Counted from the first letter of the stretch, positions 17,200 through 25,072 are shown. The stretch is DNA of 60,513 nucleotides from Streptomyces montanisoli (GCF_017813245.1 NZ_JAGIQL010000019.1:1-60513); one strand, 5' to 3'. The notes: a model not told the origin generated them from the letters alone. Translations and numbers: made by a program.

Positions 17200-18335
17200 C
17201 GTGCGCCGTCACCGCAGGCCGGGCAGTCGGCGAGGCGCGGCCCGTGGTCCCACACCGTGTCGCTCGGCAACGCCAGATTGACACCGAACCCGCTGCCCGA
17301 CGGCAGCGCGGGCACACCGGTGAGCAGCGCCAGCACCGCGTGGGCGAGCAGCATGCCGGACAGGCCTGCCGAGACCGCGTTCACGGGGTTGTGCGGCAGG
17401 TGCGCCGAGGCCAGTTCGGGGTCCTGGCCCGGCGCGAGGCGCAGGTCGGCCTCCGCATAAGCACTGGTGTGCCGGCACTCCCAGCACGCGCCGTCGCCCG
17501 GCCGAAACGCCTGCGCACGGACGGCGGGCCCGTGATAGCCCGCCGTGGCCCACGGCGTGCCGCTCGCCAGACACGCCGCGTTGGCGGCGCGACGGATGGT
17601 ACGAGGCTGGTCGGCGGCGAGCGCCAGGACGTCGAAACCCGCGACCAGCGCGGCGATCCCGGCACTGTCGGACACGTTCCGCCGCTCCGCTGTCACCTCG
17701 ATGTCGCCGTTCACCGCACGCAGCCGCTCGGCCGCGGCCACCACCTTGGGCCGGCCGATGTCGCCCTCCCCGTACAGCACTTGGCGGTTCAGGTTGGACA
17801 GCTCCACCACATCGCCGTCGACCAGGTGCAGCAGCCCCACGCCCGACGCGGCCAGCGCCTGCGCCGCCGAGCCTCCCGTGCCGCCGACGCCGAGCACCAC
17901 GACGCGCGCCTGGCGCAGCCGCCGCTGCACCTCCCACGCGGAGGCGCGCGCGGACAGGTCGGTCCAGCGGTAGAACGCCACGCCGCGCCCGTACCGCTCC
18001 TGTTCACGAGCGGAGAAGCCGTCGGGACGCGCGGCGGCGTCGTCCACGTACCCCGACGACACCAGTTGCCCGAGCGCCGCCCGCACGGCGTCCCCGCCGA
18101 CGTCGGGGTGGGCGCGGCACACCTCCGCCACGGCGTCGGGCTCCGAGCGGCTGCCGTCGAGCGCACACACCAGCGACCACACCCACCCGCCCGGGTCGGC
18201 GATCTCGGCGCCGATCCCGTACACGACACCCCCGATGCGCACATTGCCGTCCACCGTGCGGTACGCGGCGTGCTCGGGCTTGACCCGGGGCCGCGCGAAC
18301 CGCGGCGCCGGGCCCGGCCCCGTCTCGCACACCAC
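17196..18335 (-). CDS. ThiF/MccB-like E1 adenylyltransferase with leader-binding N-terminus
   Basis: A 379-residue enzyme. Residues about 15-105 resemble an RRE/PqqD-type winged helix. Residues about 140-375 are a complete E1-like fold: nucleotide loop GVGGTGGS (149-156), DGDVVELSNLNRQ (173-185, with the Asp and Arg/Gln used in adenylation), GRPKV (Lys197), and two zinc pairs CWEC (284-287) and CPAC (371-374). Such enzymes adenylate a peptide C-terminus or side chain (MccB, PaaA) or activate it for sulfur transfer. It starts 7 nt after the second precursor gene with tandem GTG codons and overlaps the M50 gene. The natural substrate is almost certainly the two small peptides encoded just upstream; the chemistry is unknown. 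Confidence 0.8.
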   Translation of the reverse strand: MVCETGPGPAPRFARPRVKPEHAAYRTVDGNVRIGGVVYGIGAEIADPGGWVWSLVCALDGSRSEPDAVAEVCRAHPDVGGDAVRAALGQLVSSGYVDDAAARPDGFSAREQERYGRGVAFYRWTDLSARASAWEVQRRLRQARVVVLGVGGTGGSAAQALAASGVGLLHLVDGDVVELSNLNRQVLYGEGDIGRPKVVAAAERLRAVNGDIEVTAERRNVSDSAGIAALVAGFDVLALAADQPRTIRRAANAACLASGTPWATAGYHGPAVRAQAFRPGDGACWECRHTSAYAEADLRLAPGQDPELASAHLPHNPVNAVSAGLSGMLLAHAVLALLTGVPALPSGSGFGVNLALPSDTVWDHGPRLADCPACGDGAR

Positions 18336-18342
18336 GGCCCCG

Positions 18343-18417
18343 TCAGGTGCCGTTGGCGTTGCTGTCGCCGGTGGTCTCCTTCTTGTCGAGCTTGCGGATG
18401 ACGATCACGTCGGCCAT
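18343..18417 (-). CDS. Candidate RiPP precursor peptide 2
   Basis: A 24-residue peptide beginning MADVIVIRKLDKKETTGD and ending SNANGT. It has GAGGAG 5 nt before the ATG. The first 18 residues are identical to those of the next upstream peptide, while the tails differ, the classic leader/core pattern of ribosomal peptide families. Its stop codon lies 7 nt before the ThiF-like start. It is too short for standard gene callers. The identity of the leader, the strong ribosome site and the adjacency to a ThiF-like enzyme and a protease support it. Confidence 0.85.
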   Translation of the reverse strand: MADVIVIRKLDKKETTGDSNANGT

Positions 18418-18454
18418 GCGGACTCCTCTCGCTCGATGGGCGGCAACGGCCCTG

Positions 18455-18532
18455 TCAGGAACCGCCGTTGCCGCCGTTGTCGCCGGTGGTCTCCTTCTTG
18501 TCCAGCTTGCGGATCACGATCACGTCGGCCAT
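18455..18532 (-). CDS. Candidate RiPP precursor peptide 1
   Basis: A 25-residue peptide with the same first 18 residues as precursor 2, then NGGNGGS. GAGG lies 4 nt upstream of the ATG. It is the first gene of the four-gene operon, separated by 37 nt from precursor 2. The hydrophobic VIVI followed by RKLDKKE looks like a leader segment recognised by the winged-helix domains of the two enzymes; the Gly/Asn/Ser-rich tail would be the core. Product and modification are unknown. Confidence 0.85.
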   Translation of the reverse strand: MADVIVIRKLDKKETTGDNGGNGGS

Positions 18533-18616
18533 GGTGCCTCGCTTCCGCCGGGCGGTGCCGGCATCGGACCAGGGACACGGGGCGGCCGGCGCCCCGCATC
18601 CGATTCCGCTGTGGCT

Positions 18617-18657
18617 GCGGCAGGCGGCCCGGCGGCGACCGCCGGCGCGCCTGCCGC
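18617..18657 (-). terminator. Large hairpin ending the alpha/beta hydrolase transcript
   Basis: A 10-bp outer stem (18617-18626 with 18648-18657) and a 7-bp inner stem around 18629-18645, 86 nt past the hydrolase stop. It would separate the hydrolase from the RiPP operon, placing that operon's promoter in 18533-18616, where no consensus promoter is evident. Confidence 0.6.
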
Positions 18658-18742
18658 CACCACTGTCACCGGAATGCCGGCTTCTGTCGAGACCCCGGGC
18701 GGCCGCGCCCCGCACGAACGGGCCCTGTTCCCCGGGTCGTTG

Positions 18743-19618
18743 TCATCCGATGAGGTCGCGCAGCGCCTTCGTTACCTCGTCCGGCGCCTCCTCCGCCATG
18801 AAGTGGCCGCAGGTGACCGTCGTGTGGCGCAGGTCGGCGGCCCAGGCGCCCCACAGCGCCGCCGCGTCGTAGCCGAGTGCGGCGCCCCAGTCCTGCTGCA
18901 GGACCGCGACCGGCATGGCGAGCCGATTGCCCGCCGCGCGGTCCGCCTCGTCGTGCCGCACGTCGATGCCCGCCGACGCACGGTAGTCGGCCACGATCGA
19001 CGGAACGGCGCCGCGGCACGCGTCGAGGTAGGCGGCGCGCACATCGGCCGGGAGCGCGGCCGGATCGTTCGTCCAGACGTCGAGGAAGTGGCCGAAGAAG
19101 GCGTCGGGGGCCGCGGCGATCATCCGCTCGGGCAGGCCAGGCGGCTGGGCCATCAGGTAGAGATGGAAGCCGACGGCGGCCGCCGCGCCGTGCATCGCCT
19201 CCCACATGTCCAGGGTCGGCAGCACGTCAAGGCAAGCCAGGTGGGTGACGGCGGACGGGTGGTCGAAGGCGGCACGGAACGCGACCAGCGCCCCGCGGTC
19301 GTGCCCGGCCAGGGCGAAGCGGTCGTGGCCGAGCGCCCGCGCGAGCGCGACGACGTCCTCGCCCATGGTGCGTTTGGAGTAGGTGTCCTGGCCGTCCTCC
19401 GCGGGCTTGCCGCTCGCGCCGTACCCGCGCAGGTCGGGGCAGATCACGGTGTGGTCGGCGGCCAGCCGGGCGGCGACATGCCGCCACATGAGGTGGGTCT
19501 GCGGGAAGCCGTGCAGCAGGACGATCGCGGGCCCCGCACCGCCGACGGCGGCGCTGAGGGACACGCCGTCCGCGACCGGCACGCGGTGGTACTCGAAGCC
19601 TGGGATGACGGGAGCCAT
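18743..19618 (-). CDS. Alpha/beta hydrolase, dehalogenase/epoxide-hydrolase-like
   Basis: A 291-residue soluble hydrolase. The oxyanion region LLHGFPQTHLMW, PDLRGYGAS, nucleophile elbow GHDRGALVAFR (Asp107) and C-terminal catalytic His in CGHFMAEEAP match the fluoroacetate/haloacetate dehalogenase and epoxide hydrolase group, as does FHLYLMAQPPGLPERMI in the cap. But the second arginine of the dehalogenase motif (HDRGxR) is Leu111, and the His-Trp halide pair is His-Leu, so defluorination is unlikely. ATG 19618 has AAGGAA 8 nt upstream. It is divergent from a SARP gene, a common pairing in Streptomyces. Confidence 0.82.
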   Translation of the reverse strand: MAPVIPGFEYHRVPVADGVSLSAAVGGAGPAIVLLHGFPQTHLMWRHVAARLAADHTVICPDLRGYGASGKPAEDGQDTYSKRTMGEDVVALARALGHDRFALAGHDRGALVAFRAAFDHPSAVTHLACLDVLPTLDMWEAMHGAAAAVGFHLYLMAQPPGLPERMIAAAPDAFFGHFLDVWTNDPAALPADVRAAYLDACRGAVPSIVADYRASAGIDVRHDEADRAAGNRLAMPVAVLQQDWGAALGYDAAALWGAWAADLRHTTVTCGHFMAEEAPDEVTKALRDLIG

Positions 19619-19762
19619 TGCTCGCGTTCCTTTCCGTGGGTGACTGTGACCAGGTGTTCCAGCCTCACGGCCGCGGATGAGCATCCGATCAGCACGTCCT
19701 ACGCTGACCGGCAGGCAGGCCGGGAAAGACAGCACGCGGGCGCGGGAGAGGACGGTGCGGGC

Positions 19763-21760
19763 ATGGGCGTCTCCATCGGGGTCCTCGGGCCCGTGCTGGC
19801 GTGGGACGGCGAGGGCGGCCAGGTCGCCCTGAAGGGCCCCCGCCATCGCGCCGTCCTCGCGCGGCTCGTCGTCGCCAGGCGCCGGGTCGTGCCCGTCACG
19901 CGCCTCGTCGAGGACCTGTGGGACGAGCCGCCGCCCGACGCGGTCGGGGCAGTACGCACCTTCGTCGCCGTCCTGCGCCGCGCCGTCGAACCCGAACGGC
20001 CGCCGCGCGCGACGCCCCGCCTCCTCGTCACCGAGGGGCCCGGATACGCGCTGCGTCCGGAACGCGACGCCGTCGACGCCTGGCGCTTCGAGCACGCCGT
20101 GACCGCCGCGGCCGGCCTGGCGCCCGCGCAGGCGGCCGAGCGGCTCGACCGGGCCATCGGCTGGTGGCGCGGCCCCGCCTACGCCGACTTCGCCGGCGAT
20201 CCCTGGGCGCGCACGGAACGCGCGCGCCTCGCGGAACTGCGCCTGCGGGCCGTCGAGGCACGGGCTCAGGCGCTGCTCGCGCTCGGCCGCGCAGCCGAGG
20301 CCGCCGCCGGCCTCGACGCGCACGTCGCCGAGCACCCGTGGCGGGAGAACGCCTGGGGCCTGCTGGCGCGCGCCCTCTACCGCGACGGCCGCCAGGGCGA
20401 CGCCCTCGCGGTCCTGCGCCGCGCCCGCGCCCTGCTGGCCGGCCGGCTCGGCGTGGAGCCGGGGCCCGCGCTGCGCCGCCTGGAGGAGGACATACTCGCC
20501 CAGGCCGGGCATCTCGGTCCCGGCGGCGGCGCCGAGGAAGTGTGGGCCAGGGCGGCGGCCGCGTACGACAGGACCGTGGCGGTGGGCGCACGCGCGCGCC
20601 TCGAATCGACGGTGGGACTGCTGCGTGACCTGGCGGTCACCGGCGGGCCCGGCCTCCTGGCGGCACGCGAGCACCGGGTGGCCGCGGCCCTCGCCGCGGA
20701 GGAGACGGGCGACGCGGAACTCACGGCCCGCGTGATCGGGGCGTACGACGTGCCCGCCGTGTGGACCCGCGTGGATGACCCCGCGCAGGCGGCCCGCGTC
20801 GTGGCAGCCGCCGAGCGCACCCTCGCCGCCCTCCCGGACGACGGCCACGACAGCGCCAGGGCCCGGCTGCTCGCCACCATCGCCGTGGAGACCCGCGGCA
20901 CCCCGCCCACGCCCGAAGGCGCCCCGCCGTCACGTGGCCGCACGGCGGCCCTGCGCGCCGAGCGGCTCGCCCGCGGACTCGACGACCCCGCCCTGCTGGC
21001 GTTCGCCCTCGACGGGCTGTTCATGCAGACCTGCCACCGCACCGGCCTCGCCACCGAGCGCGACGCCATCGGCGCGGAGCTCGTCGGGCTCGCCACGCGG
21101 CACGGCCTCGTCACGTACGAGGTGCTCGGCCACCTGATCCGCTGCCAGGCGCGCTCCGCGCTGGCCGACTTCTCCGCGGCCGACCGGCACGCGGACGCGG
21201 CCACCGCCCTGGCGCGGCGCAACGAGCTGCCGCTGGTCGACGTGTTCACCCGCTGGTACCGCGCGATGCGCCTCGCCGCGAGCGGCACCGCGCCCGCGGC
21301 CGAGGCGGCCGCCGCCTACCGCTACGCGGCGGCCGCGCTGGACGGCGCGGGCATGCCGGGCCTGGAGCGCGGCCTGCTGCCGCTCGCCCTGCTGTCGCTG
21401 CGGGTGCGCGACGGACAGCCCGCGGACGCCGGCGAGGCTTCGGGCACCGACTGGGGCCCCTACAGGCCCTGGGCCCTGCCGCTGGTGCTGCTGGCCGGCC
21501 ACCGCGAAGAAGCCGCGCGCGCCGCACTCCGCGCCCTTCCCGACCCGCCGGGCGACCTGCTGACCGAGGCGATGTGGTGCCTCGCCGCGCGCGCGGCCGT
21601 CACGCTGGGGGACACGGAGGTACTGGCGCGGGCACGCGCCGCCCTCGCGCCCGCGGCCGGGGAGCTCGCCGGTGCGGGCAGCGGGCTGCTCGCCCTCGGG
21701 CCCGTCACCGCGTACCTGGACGAGATCGACGCCGCGCTCGACGTGCCGAGCGGACGGTAG
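19763..21760 (+). CDS. SARP/BTAD-type transcriptional activator
   Basis: A 665-residue regulator. The N-terminal OmpR-type winged helix (SIGVLGPVLAWDGEGGQVALKGPRHRAVLARLVV...LVEDLWDEPPPDAVGAVRTFVAVLRRAV) covers about 1-95, followed by the BTAD domain to about 245 (HPWRENAWGLLARALYRDGRQGDALAVLRRARALLAGRLGVEPGPALRRLEEDIL). The remaining 420 residues are an Ala-rich TPR-like helical array with no NB-ARC ATPase, so it is shorter than AfsR. ATG 19763 follows an AGAGGA. The dyad CGGATG-AG-CATCCG (19674-19687) in the divergent promoter is a possible binding site. Targets are likely the adjacent hydrolase and perhaps other genes nearby. Confidence 0.85.
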   Translation: MGVSIGVLGPVLAWDGEGGQVALKGPRHRAVLARLVVARRRVVPVTRLVEDLWDEPPPDAVGAVRTFVAVLRRAVEPERPPRATPRLLVTEGPGYALRPERDAVDAWRFEHAVTAAAGLAPAQAAERLDRAIGWWRGPAYADFAGDPWARTERARLAELRLRAVEARAQALLALGRAAEAAAGLDAHVAEHPWRENAWGLLARALYRDGRQGDALAVLRRARALLAGRLGVEPGPALRRLEEDILAQAGHLGPGGGAEEVWARAAAAYDRTVAVGARARLESTVGLLRDLAVTGGPGLLAAREHRVAAALAAEETGDAELTARVIGAYDVPAVWTRVDDPAQAARVVAAAERTLAALPDDGHDSARARLLATIAVETRGTPPTPEGAPPSRGRTAALRAERLARGLDDPALLAFALDGLFMQTCHRTGLATERDAIGAELVGLATRHGLVTYEVLGHLIRCQARSALADFSAADRHADAATALARRNELPLVDVFTRWYRAMRLAASGTAPAAEAAAAYRYAAAALDGAGMPGLERGLLPLALLSLRVRDGQPADAGEASGTDWGPYRPWALPLVLLAGHREEAARAALRALPDPPGDLLTEAMWCLAARAAVTLGDTEVLARARAALAPAAGELAGAGSGLLALGPVTAYLDEIDAALDVPSGR

Positions 21761-21784
21761 GCGGCCGCCCAAAGGGCGTCGGCT

Positions 21785-21904
21785 CAGCGCGCGTCAGCCC
21801 AGCGCGCGTCGGCTCAGCGCGCGTCAGCCCAGCGCGCGTCAGCCCAGCGCGCGTCAGCCCAGCGCGCGTCAGCCCAGCGCGCGTCGGCCCAGCGCGCGTC
21901 AGCC
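21785..21904. repeat. Minisatellite: 8 tandem copies of a 15-bp unit
   Basis: The unit CAGCGCGCGTCAGCC occurs eight times head to tail without gaps, with variant copies at 21800 and 21875 (ggct/ggcc endings) and a decayed copy after 21904. It lies between the convergent SARP and STAS genes. The repeat word also resembles the 3' end of the STAS gene (gtcagcccgcgc at 21912), from which it may have grown. Confidence 0.95.
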
Positions 21905-21912
21905 CGCGTCCG

Positions 21913-22305
21913 TCAGCCCGCGCCGGGGTGCGGACCGTGGGATTCGCGGGCACCTGCCTCGGGCTCGCCGAGCGGGTACGGCTCCGTGAGGTGTTCCAGC
22001 GTGCCCGTGATCTCCAGCATCCGCGTCAGGTGCGGGGGCCGGTCGGCCAGCCGCAGGCCGACGCCGGCGGCCGCCGTGAGCCGGCGGGCCATCAGCAGCG
22101 CGGCCAGCCCGCTCGAGTCGCAGGACGTCAGATCGGCGCAGTCCAGGCACACCTCGTCCCGGCCCGGACCGGTCAGCTGCCCGCGGACCGCGTCCACCAG
22201 ATCGTCCGCCGTGTCGAGGTCGAGCTCGCCCGCGAGCCGCAGCGACACCCCGCGCGGCGCCGTCTCCACGGTCACCGTGAAGCCGGAGGGCGAAAGGGCC
22301 GTCAT
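21913..22305 (-). CDS. STAS-domain anti-sigma-factor antagonist
   Basis: A 130-residue single-domain STAS protein: VSLRLAGELDLDTADDLVDAV at the start, CLDCADLTSCDSSGLAALLMARR with the phospho-acceptor Ser in the D-S-S-G turn, then VGLRLADRPPHLTRMLEITGTLEHL. The C-terminal 20 residues are disordered. Its ATG overlaps the stop of the cobalamin-binding gene (ATGA). It is the last gene of a signalling operon, presumably dephosphorylated by the PP2C protein encoded two genes upstream. Confidence 0.9.
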   Translation of the reverse strand: MTALSPSGFTVTVETAPRGVSLRLAGELDLDTADDLVDAVRGQLTGPGRDEVCLDCADLTSCDSSGLAALLMARRLTAAAGVGLRLADRPPHLTRMLEITGTLEHLTEPYPLGEPEAGARESHGPHPGAG

Positions 22306-23396
22306 GCGTCCTCACCCGCCTCGGGCAGCGCGCTCAGCGCTTGGGTCAGCATGGCCGTGGCGCGCGGGAAGTCCGCCAGGCGCCCGCCGAGGATGTGCAG
22401 GGAGTGCGTCAGGGACACCGCCGGCACGTGCCGCACCGCGAGGATCTCCGCCGTCCAGGCGATGAACCCCGTGAACAGCTCCGCGTCGTCCACGTACAGG
22501 GCGGTCGCCAGGAACTCCACCACGTGGGCGATGTCCTCGGCGGTGTGCCGGCGTTGCGCGTCCGTGTAGGAGCGCATCCCGGGGAACCGGCCGGCCAGGA
22601 CCGTGAGGACTTCCTTCACCAGCTCGGACCTCGTCCGGGAGACCATGGTGTACTCCTGGTCCGCCAGGTGCGGCAGGTCGTCAACCGGCTGGTGCGCCGC
22701 GAGGCCCGCGGCCCGGCGCAGCCCCTGGGCGAGCCGGTCGGCGGCGGCGCGGGCGTCGGGCGCCCAGGCGTCCGCGCCCAGCGCCCTCGCGTACCGCCCG
22801 TCGGGTCCGAAGGCGGCGCCGCCCACGAGCACCGGCGTACCGGCTGCCTGGCAGGCGGTGATCGCCGCGTGCGCCATCGGCAGCCGCGTCGCGATCGACG
22901 AGGACAGGGCGACGACGTCCGGGGCGGTCTTGTGCAGATGCGCCACGAGGTGGGGCGACGGGACCTGCGCGCCGAGGAAGTCGACGCGCCAGCCGCGCAA
23001 CCGCAGCACCTCGGCCAGCAGCCGGGCCGGCAGCGCATGCCACTCGCCGTCCACGCACGCCACCGTCACCCGTCCGCGTGCCGGCTCCGCCCTGGCGCGC
23101 GGATGGTGGGCCAGCGTGCCGATGACGCGGTCGTTGATGGCGCTGGCCGCGTGCTCGGCCGCGACGCTGAGCCGGTTCGCCGCCCACTCGACGCCGACGC
23201 GGTGCTGCACCGGGGCGATCAGATCGAGGAGGGCCGATTCCGCGGGGACGCCGTCGTCGAGCGCCGCGAACACGACCTCGACCGCCGCGTACTCGTCGCC
23301 CTCGCCGATCGCGTGCCACAACCGCTCGCGTGCCGCCACGATCGCGGGGGCTCCCGCCTCCGCCTGGGCGGCCGCCGCTGGCCGTGTACTCGTCAT
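22302..23396 (-). CDS. Cobalamin-binding sensor protein with CarH-type motif
   Basis: A 364-residue protein. Residues about 20-100 form a four-helix B12 cap with the W-x9-EH motif (Trp71, Glu81, His82) that shields adenosylcobalamin in CarH/LitR photoreceptors. Residues about 108-230 are the Rossmann B12-binding domain (RVTVACVDGEWHALPARLLAEVLRLRG...VVALSSSIA...VLVGGAAFG). The usual DxHxxG is ExHALP, with His120 as the likely axial ligand. Residues 245-360 are a separate helical domain (RSELVKEVLTVLAGRF...FTGFIAWTAEILAVRHVPAVSLTHSLHIL) resembling the sensory helical domains of RsbR-type proteins. There is no DNA-binding domain, so output must be protein-protein. Coupled by ATGA overlaps to the PP2C and STAS genes. 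Light or cobalamin sensing is inferred. Confidence 0.78.
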   Translation of the reverse strand: MTSTRPAAAAQAEAGAPAIVAARERLWHAIGEGDEYAAVEVVFAALDDGVPAESALLDLIAPVQHRVGVEWAANRLSVAAEHAASAINDRVIGTLAHHPRARAEPARGRVTVACVDGEWHALPARLLAEVLRLRGWRVDFLGAQVPSPHLVAHLHKTAPDVVALSSSIATRLPMAHAAITACQAAGTPVLVGGAAFGPDGRYARALGADAWAPDARAAADRLAQGLRRAAGLAAHQPVDDLPHLADQEYTMVSRTRSELVKEVLTVLAGRFPGMRSYTDAQRRHTAEDIAHVVEFLATALYVDDAELFTGFIAWTAEILAVRHVPAVSLTHSLHILGGRLADFPRATAMLTQALSALPEAGEDA

Positions 23397-25072
23397 GCGG
23401 TGAACCTGCCCCGTGTGTGTCCGTCCACCGCGCTCAGGTGTGTGGTGCGCGGCGCGGTGATGGCGACGACGGCCATGTCGTCGTGCCTCCTGTCTCCCAC
23501 CCACTCGGACGCCAGCATCTGGATCCTCTCGACGACCGCCTCCGCCGGCAGGCCCGCGCATTCCGCAAGTGCGGACTTCAGCCGGCCGTCACCGAACAGT
23601 TCGTCCCCCAGCGGTCCGCCCCTGGCCTCGGTGATGCCGTCGGTGAACAGCAGGCACGTCTCGCCCGCGGCGAGATCGGCCGTCACCGTCCGTGAGGTGA
23701 CGCGCGGCAGCACCCCGACCAGCGACCCGCGGGTGTCCGCCTCCTCCACGCCGCCGTCCGCCCTGACGATCAGTGGCGCCGGGTGGCCCGCGCTCGTCAG
23801 CCGCAACCGGACGCGCCCGGCGCTCCGTCGCACGGAGGCGAGGACCATCGTCGCGAACCGGGTGTGGTGCGAGTTGACCAGCGCTCCGTTGAGGAGGTCG
23901 AGCACCCGCTGGTGATCGCCGGCCATCGGCAGCAGCGCCTGCACGGTGTTACGGATCTTGCCGGTGAGCACGGCGGCGTCAAGGCCCTTGCCGCACACGT
24001 CGCCCAGCACCACCAGGGACTCCTCGCCCGGCCCCTCGCCAGGATGCACGTCGTAGAAATCGCCGCCCGCGCGCTCGGCCGCGCCCGAGGCGCGGTAACC
24101 ACCCGCGAACTCCACGCCGTTCACCTGGTGCAGCGACGGCGGCAGGAGGTCGCGCATCAGCGTGTCGGTGATGCTCGCCTGCTCCGCGTACAGCCTGGCG
24201 GCCGACAGCGCGGCCCCGGCGCGCGCGGCGAACAACCGGGCGAACACCTCCTCGCTCTCGTCGAACGCGCGATGATCGTCCCGCCGCAGCAGGACGACGG
24301 CGCCGGCCGGCACGCCATGGCCGGGCAGGGGAGTCACCACGACCGAGCCGACGGGCTGCGAGAGCCCCTCGGGTACCGCCCATTCCGGCAGCAGCGACGG
24401 GTCGATCCAGCGCGAGGGGACCGGGGGGAAGCCTTGCAGCGCCTCGCTCAGACCCGGCACGGCGGCCGGGTCCGCGTGCACCGACCGGCGCCGCACCACC
24501 CCGCCGGGACCCGCGTAGGCCACCGGATAGTGCCGCCGCGCCGCCGGGGCGACGACCACGGCCGCGTCGGCGAGGTGCCGGGCGGCGAGTTCCGCGGTCA
24601 CCTCCATGCAGCGGTCGACGTTCAGCGAGGTGAGCAGGGTGCTCGACGCCTCGGCGAGGAACGCCGTCCGCTCCTGCTCCGTGCGCAGGGCCTTCTCGGC
24701 CAGCCGCAGTTCGGTGTCGTCCACCAGCCACCACACGACCTCGCCCGCCGCGGCCGGCGTCGGACGTGCCTCGAAGCTGCGGCCCGCCAGCTCGCCCCGG
24801 ACCATCCCGAAGCGCCGCTCCCCGTCCGTGGGCCGTGTCGCGGTGACGAAACGGCGGTGCGCGTCGGCCAGCCAGGCCGGAACCGCGTCCGCGAGCGGCG
24901 CGCGCGGCCGGGCGGTGGGCAGCAGCGCACCAGCGGCCGCGTTGACGTCGACCACGGCGCCCGCGGCGTCCGCCCGAAGGGCCGGACAGGGTGCGTCGGC
25001 CCAGGTGGTTCCCGGTGCGGGCCGGGTGGTCCTCGATCCGTCGTAGACGTACTCGGATGTTTCCACGTGCAT
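23393..25072 (-). CDS. PAS-GAF-PP2C (SpoIIE/RsbU-type) phosphatase
   Basis: A 559-residue protein. A PAS-like region (about 20-115, ending VVWWLVDDTELRLAEKAL), a GAF domain (about 130-310: LNVDRCMEVTAELAARHLADAAVVV ... VGSVVVTPLPGHGVPAGAVVLLRRDDHRAF), then a PP2C domain with GGDFYDVHP, VLGDVCGKGLDAA, TSAGHPAPL, LLFTDGITEAR and RRHDDMAVVAI metal-binding blocks. Expected role: dephosphorylating STAS antagonists so that a sigma factor is released. ATG 25072 lacks a clear ribosome site; a TTG at 25132 with GAGGG upstream would add 20 residues, so the start is uncertain. The 155-bp gap to the ATPase gene is the largest in this operon and may hold a promoter. Confidence 0.85.
   Translation of the reverse strand: MHVETSEYVYDGSRTTRPAPGTTWADAPCPALRADAAGAVVDVNAAAGALLPTARPRAPLADAVPAWLADAHRRFVTATRPTDGERRFGMVRGELAGRSFEARPTPAAAGEVVWWLVDDTELRLAEKALRTEQERTAFLAEASSTLLTSLNVDRCMEVTAELAARHLADAAVVVAPAARRHYPVAYAGPGGVVRRRSVHADPAAVPGLSEALQGFPPVPSRWIDPSLLPEWAVPEGLSQPVGSVVVTPLPGHGVPAGAVVLLRRDDHRAFDESEEVFARLFAARAGAALSAARLYAEQASITDTLMRDLLPPSLHQVNGVEFAGGYRASGAAERAGGDFYDVHPGEGPGEESLVVLGDVCGKGLDAAVLTGKIRNTVQALLPMAGDHQRVLDLLNGALVNSHHTRFATMVLASVRRSAGRVRLRLTSAGHPAPLIVRADGGVEEADTRGSLVGVLPRVTSRTVTADLAAGETCLLFTDGITEARGGPLGDELFGDGRLKSALAECAGLPAEAVVERIQMLASEWVGDRRHDDMAVVAITAPRTTHLSAVDGHTRGRFTA

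Noticed and set aside
18343..18532. Microcin C-type system (MccA/MccB)
   Set aside because: The ThiF enzyme resembles MccB, but the peptides do not end in Asn and are longer than MccA heptapeptides, and there is no MccC/MccE/MccF partner; kept as an unclassified RiPP.
18743..19618. Fluoroacetate dehalogenase
   Set aside because: The second Arg of HDRGxR and the Trp of the halide site are missing.
21785..21904. CRISPR-like array
   Set aside because: The units are contiguous with no spacers and there are no cas genes; it is a minisatellite.
21705..21953. Pentapeptide (A-G-L-T-R) repeat protein on the minus strand
   Set aside because: Produced by the 15-bp minisatellite, which is a multiple of three; no ribosome site and it overlaps the 3' ends of two real genes.
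23396..25072. Cobalamin riboswitch upstream of the B12-binding gene
   Set aside because: The gene is translationally coupled to the phosphatase gene with no leader, and no B12-box-like structure was seen in the operon's intergenic gap.
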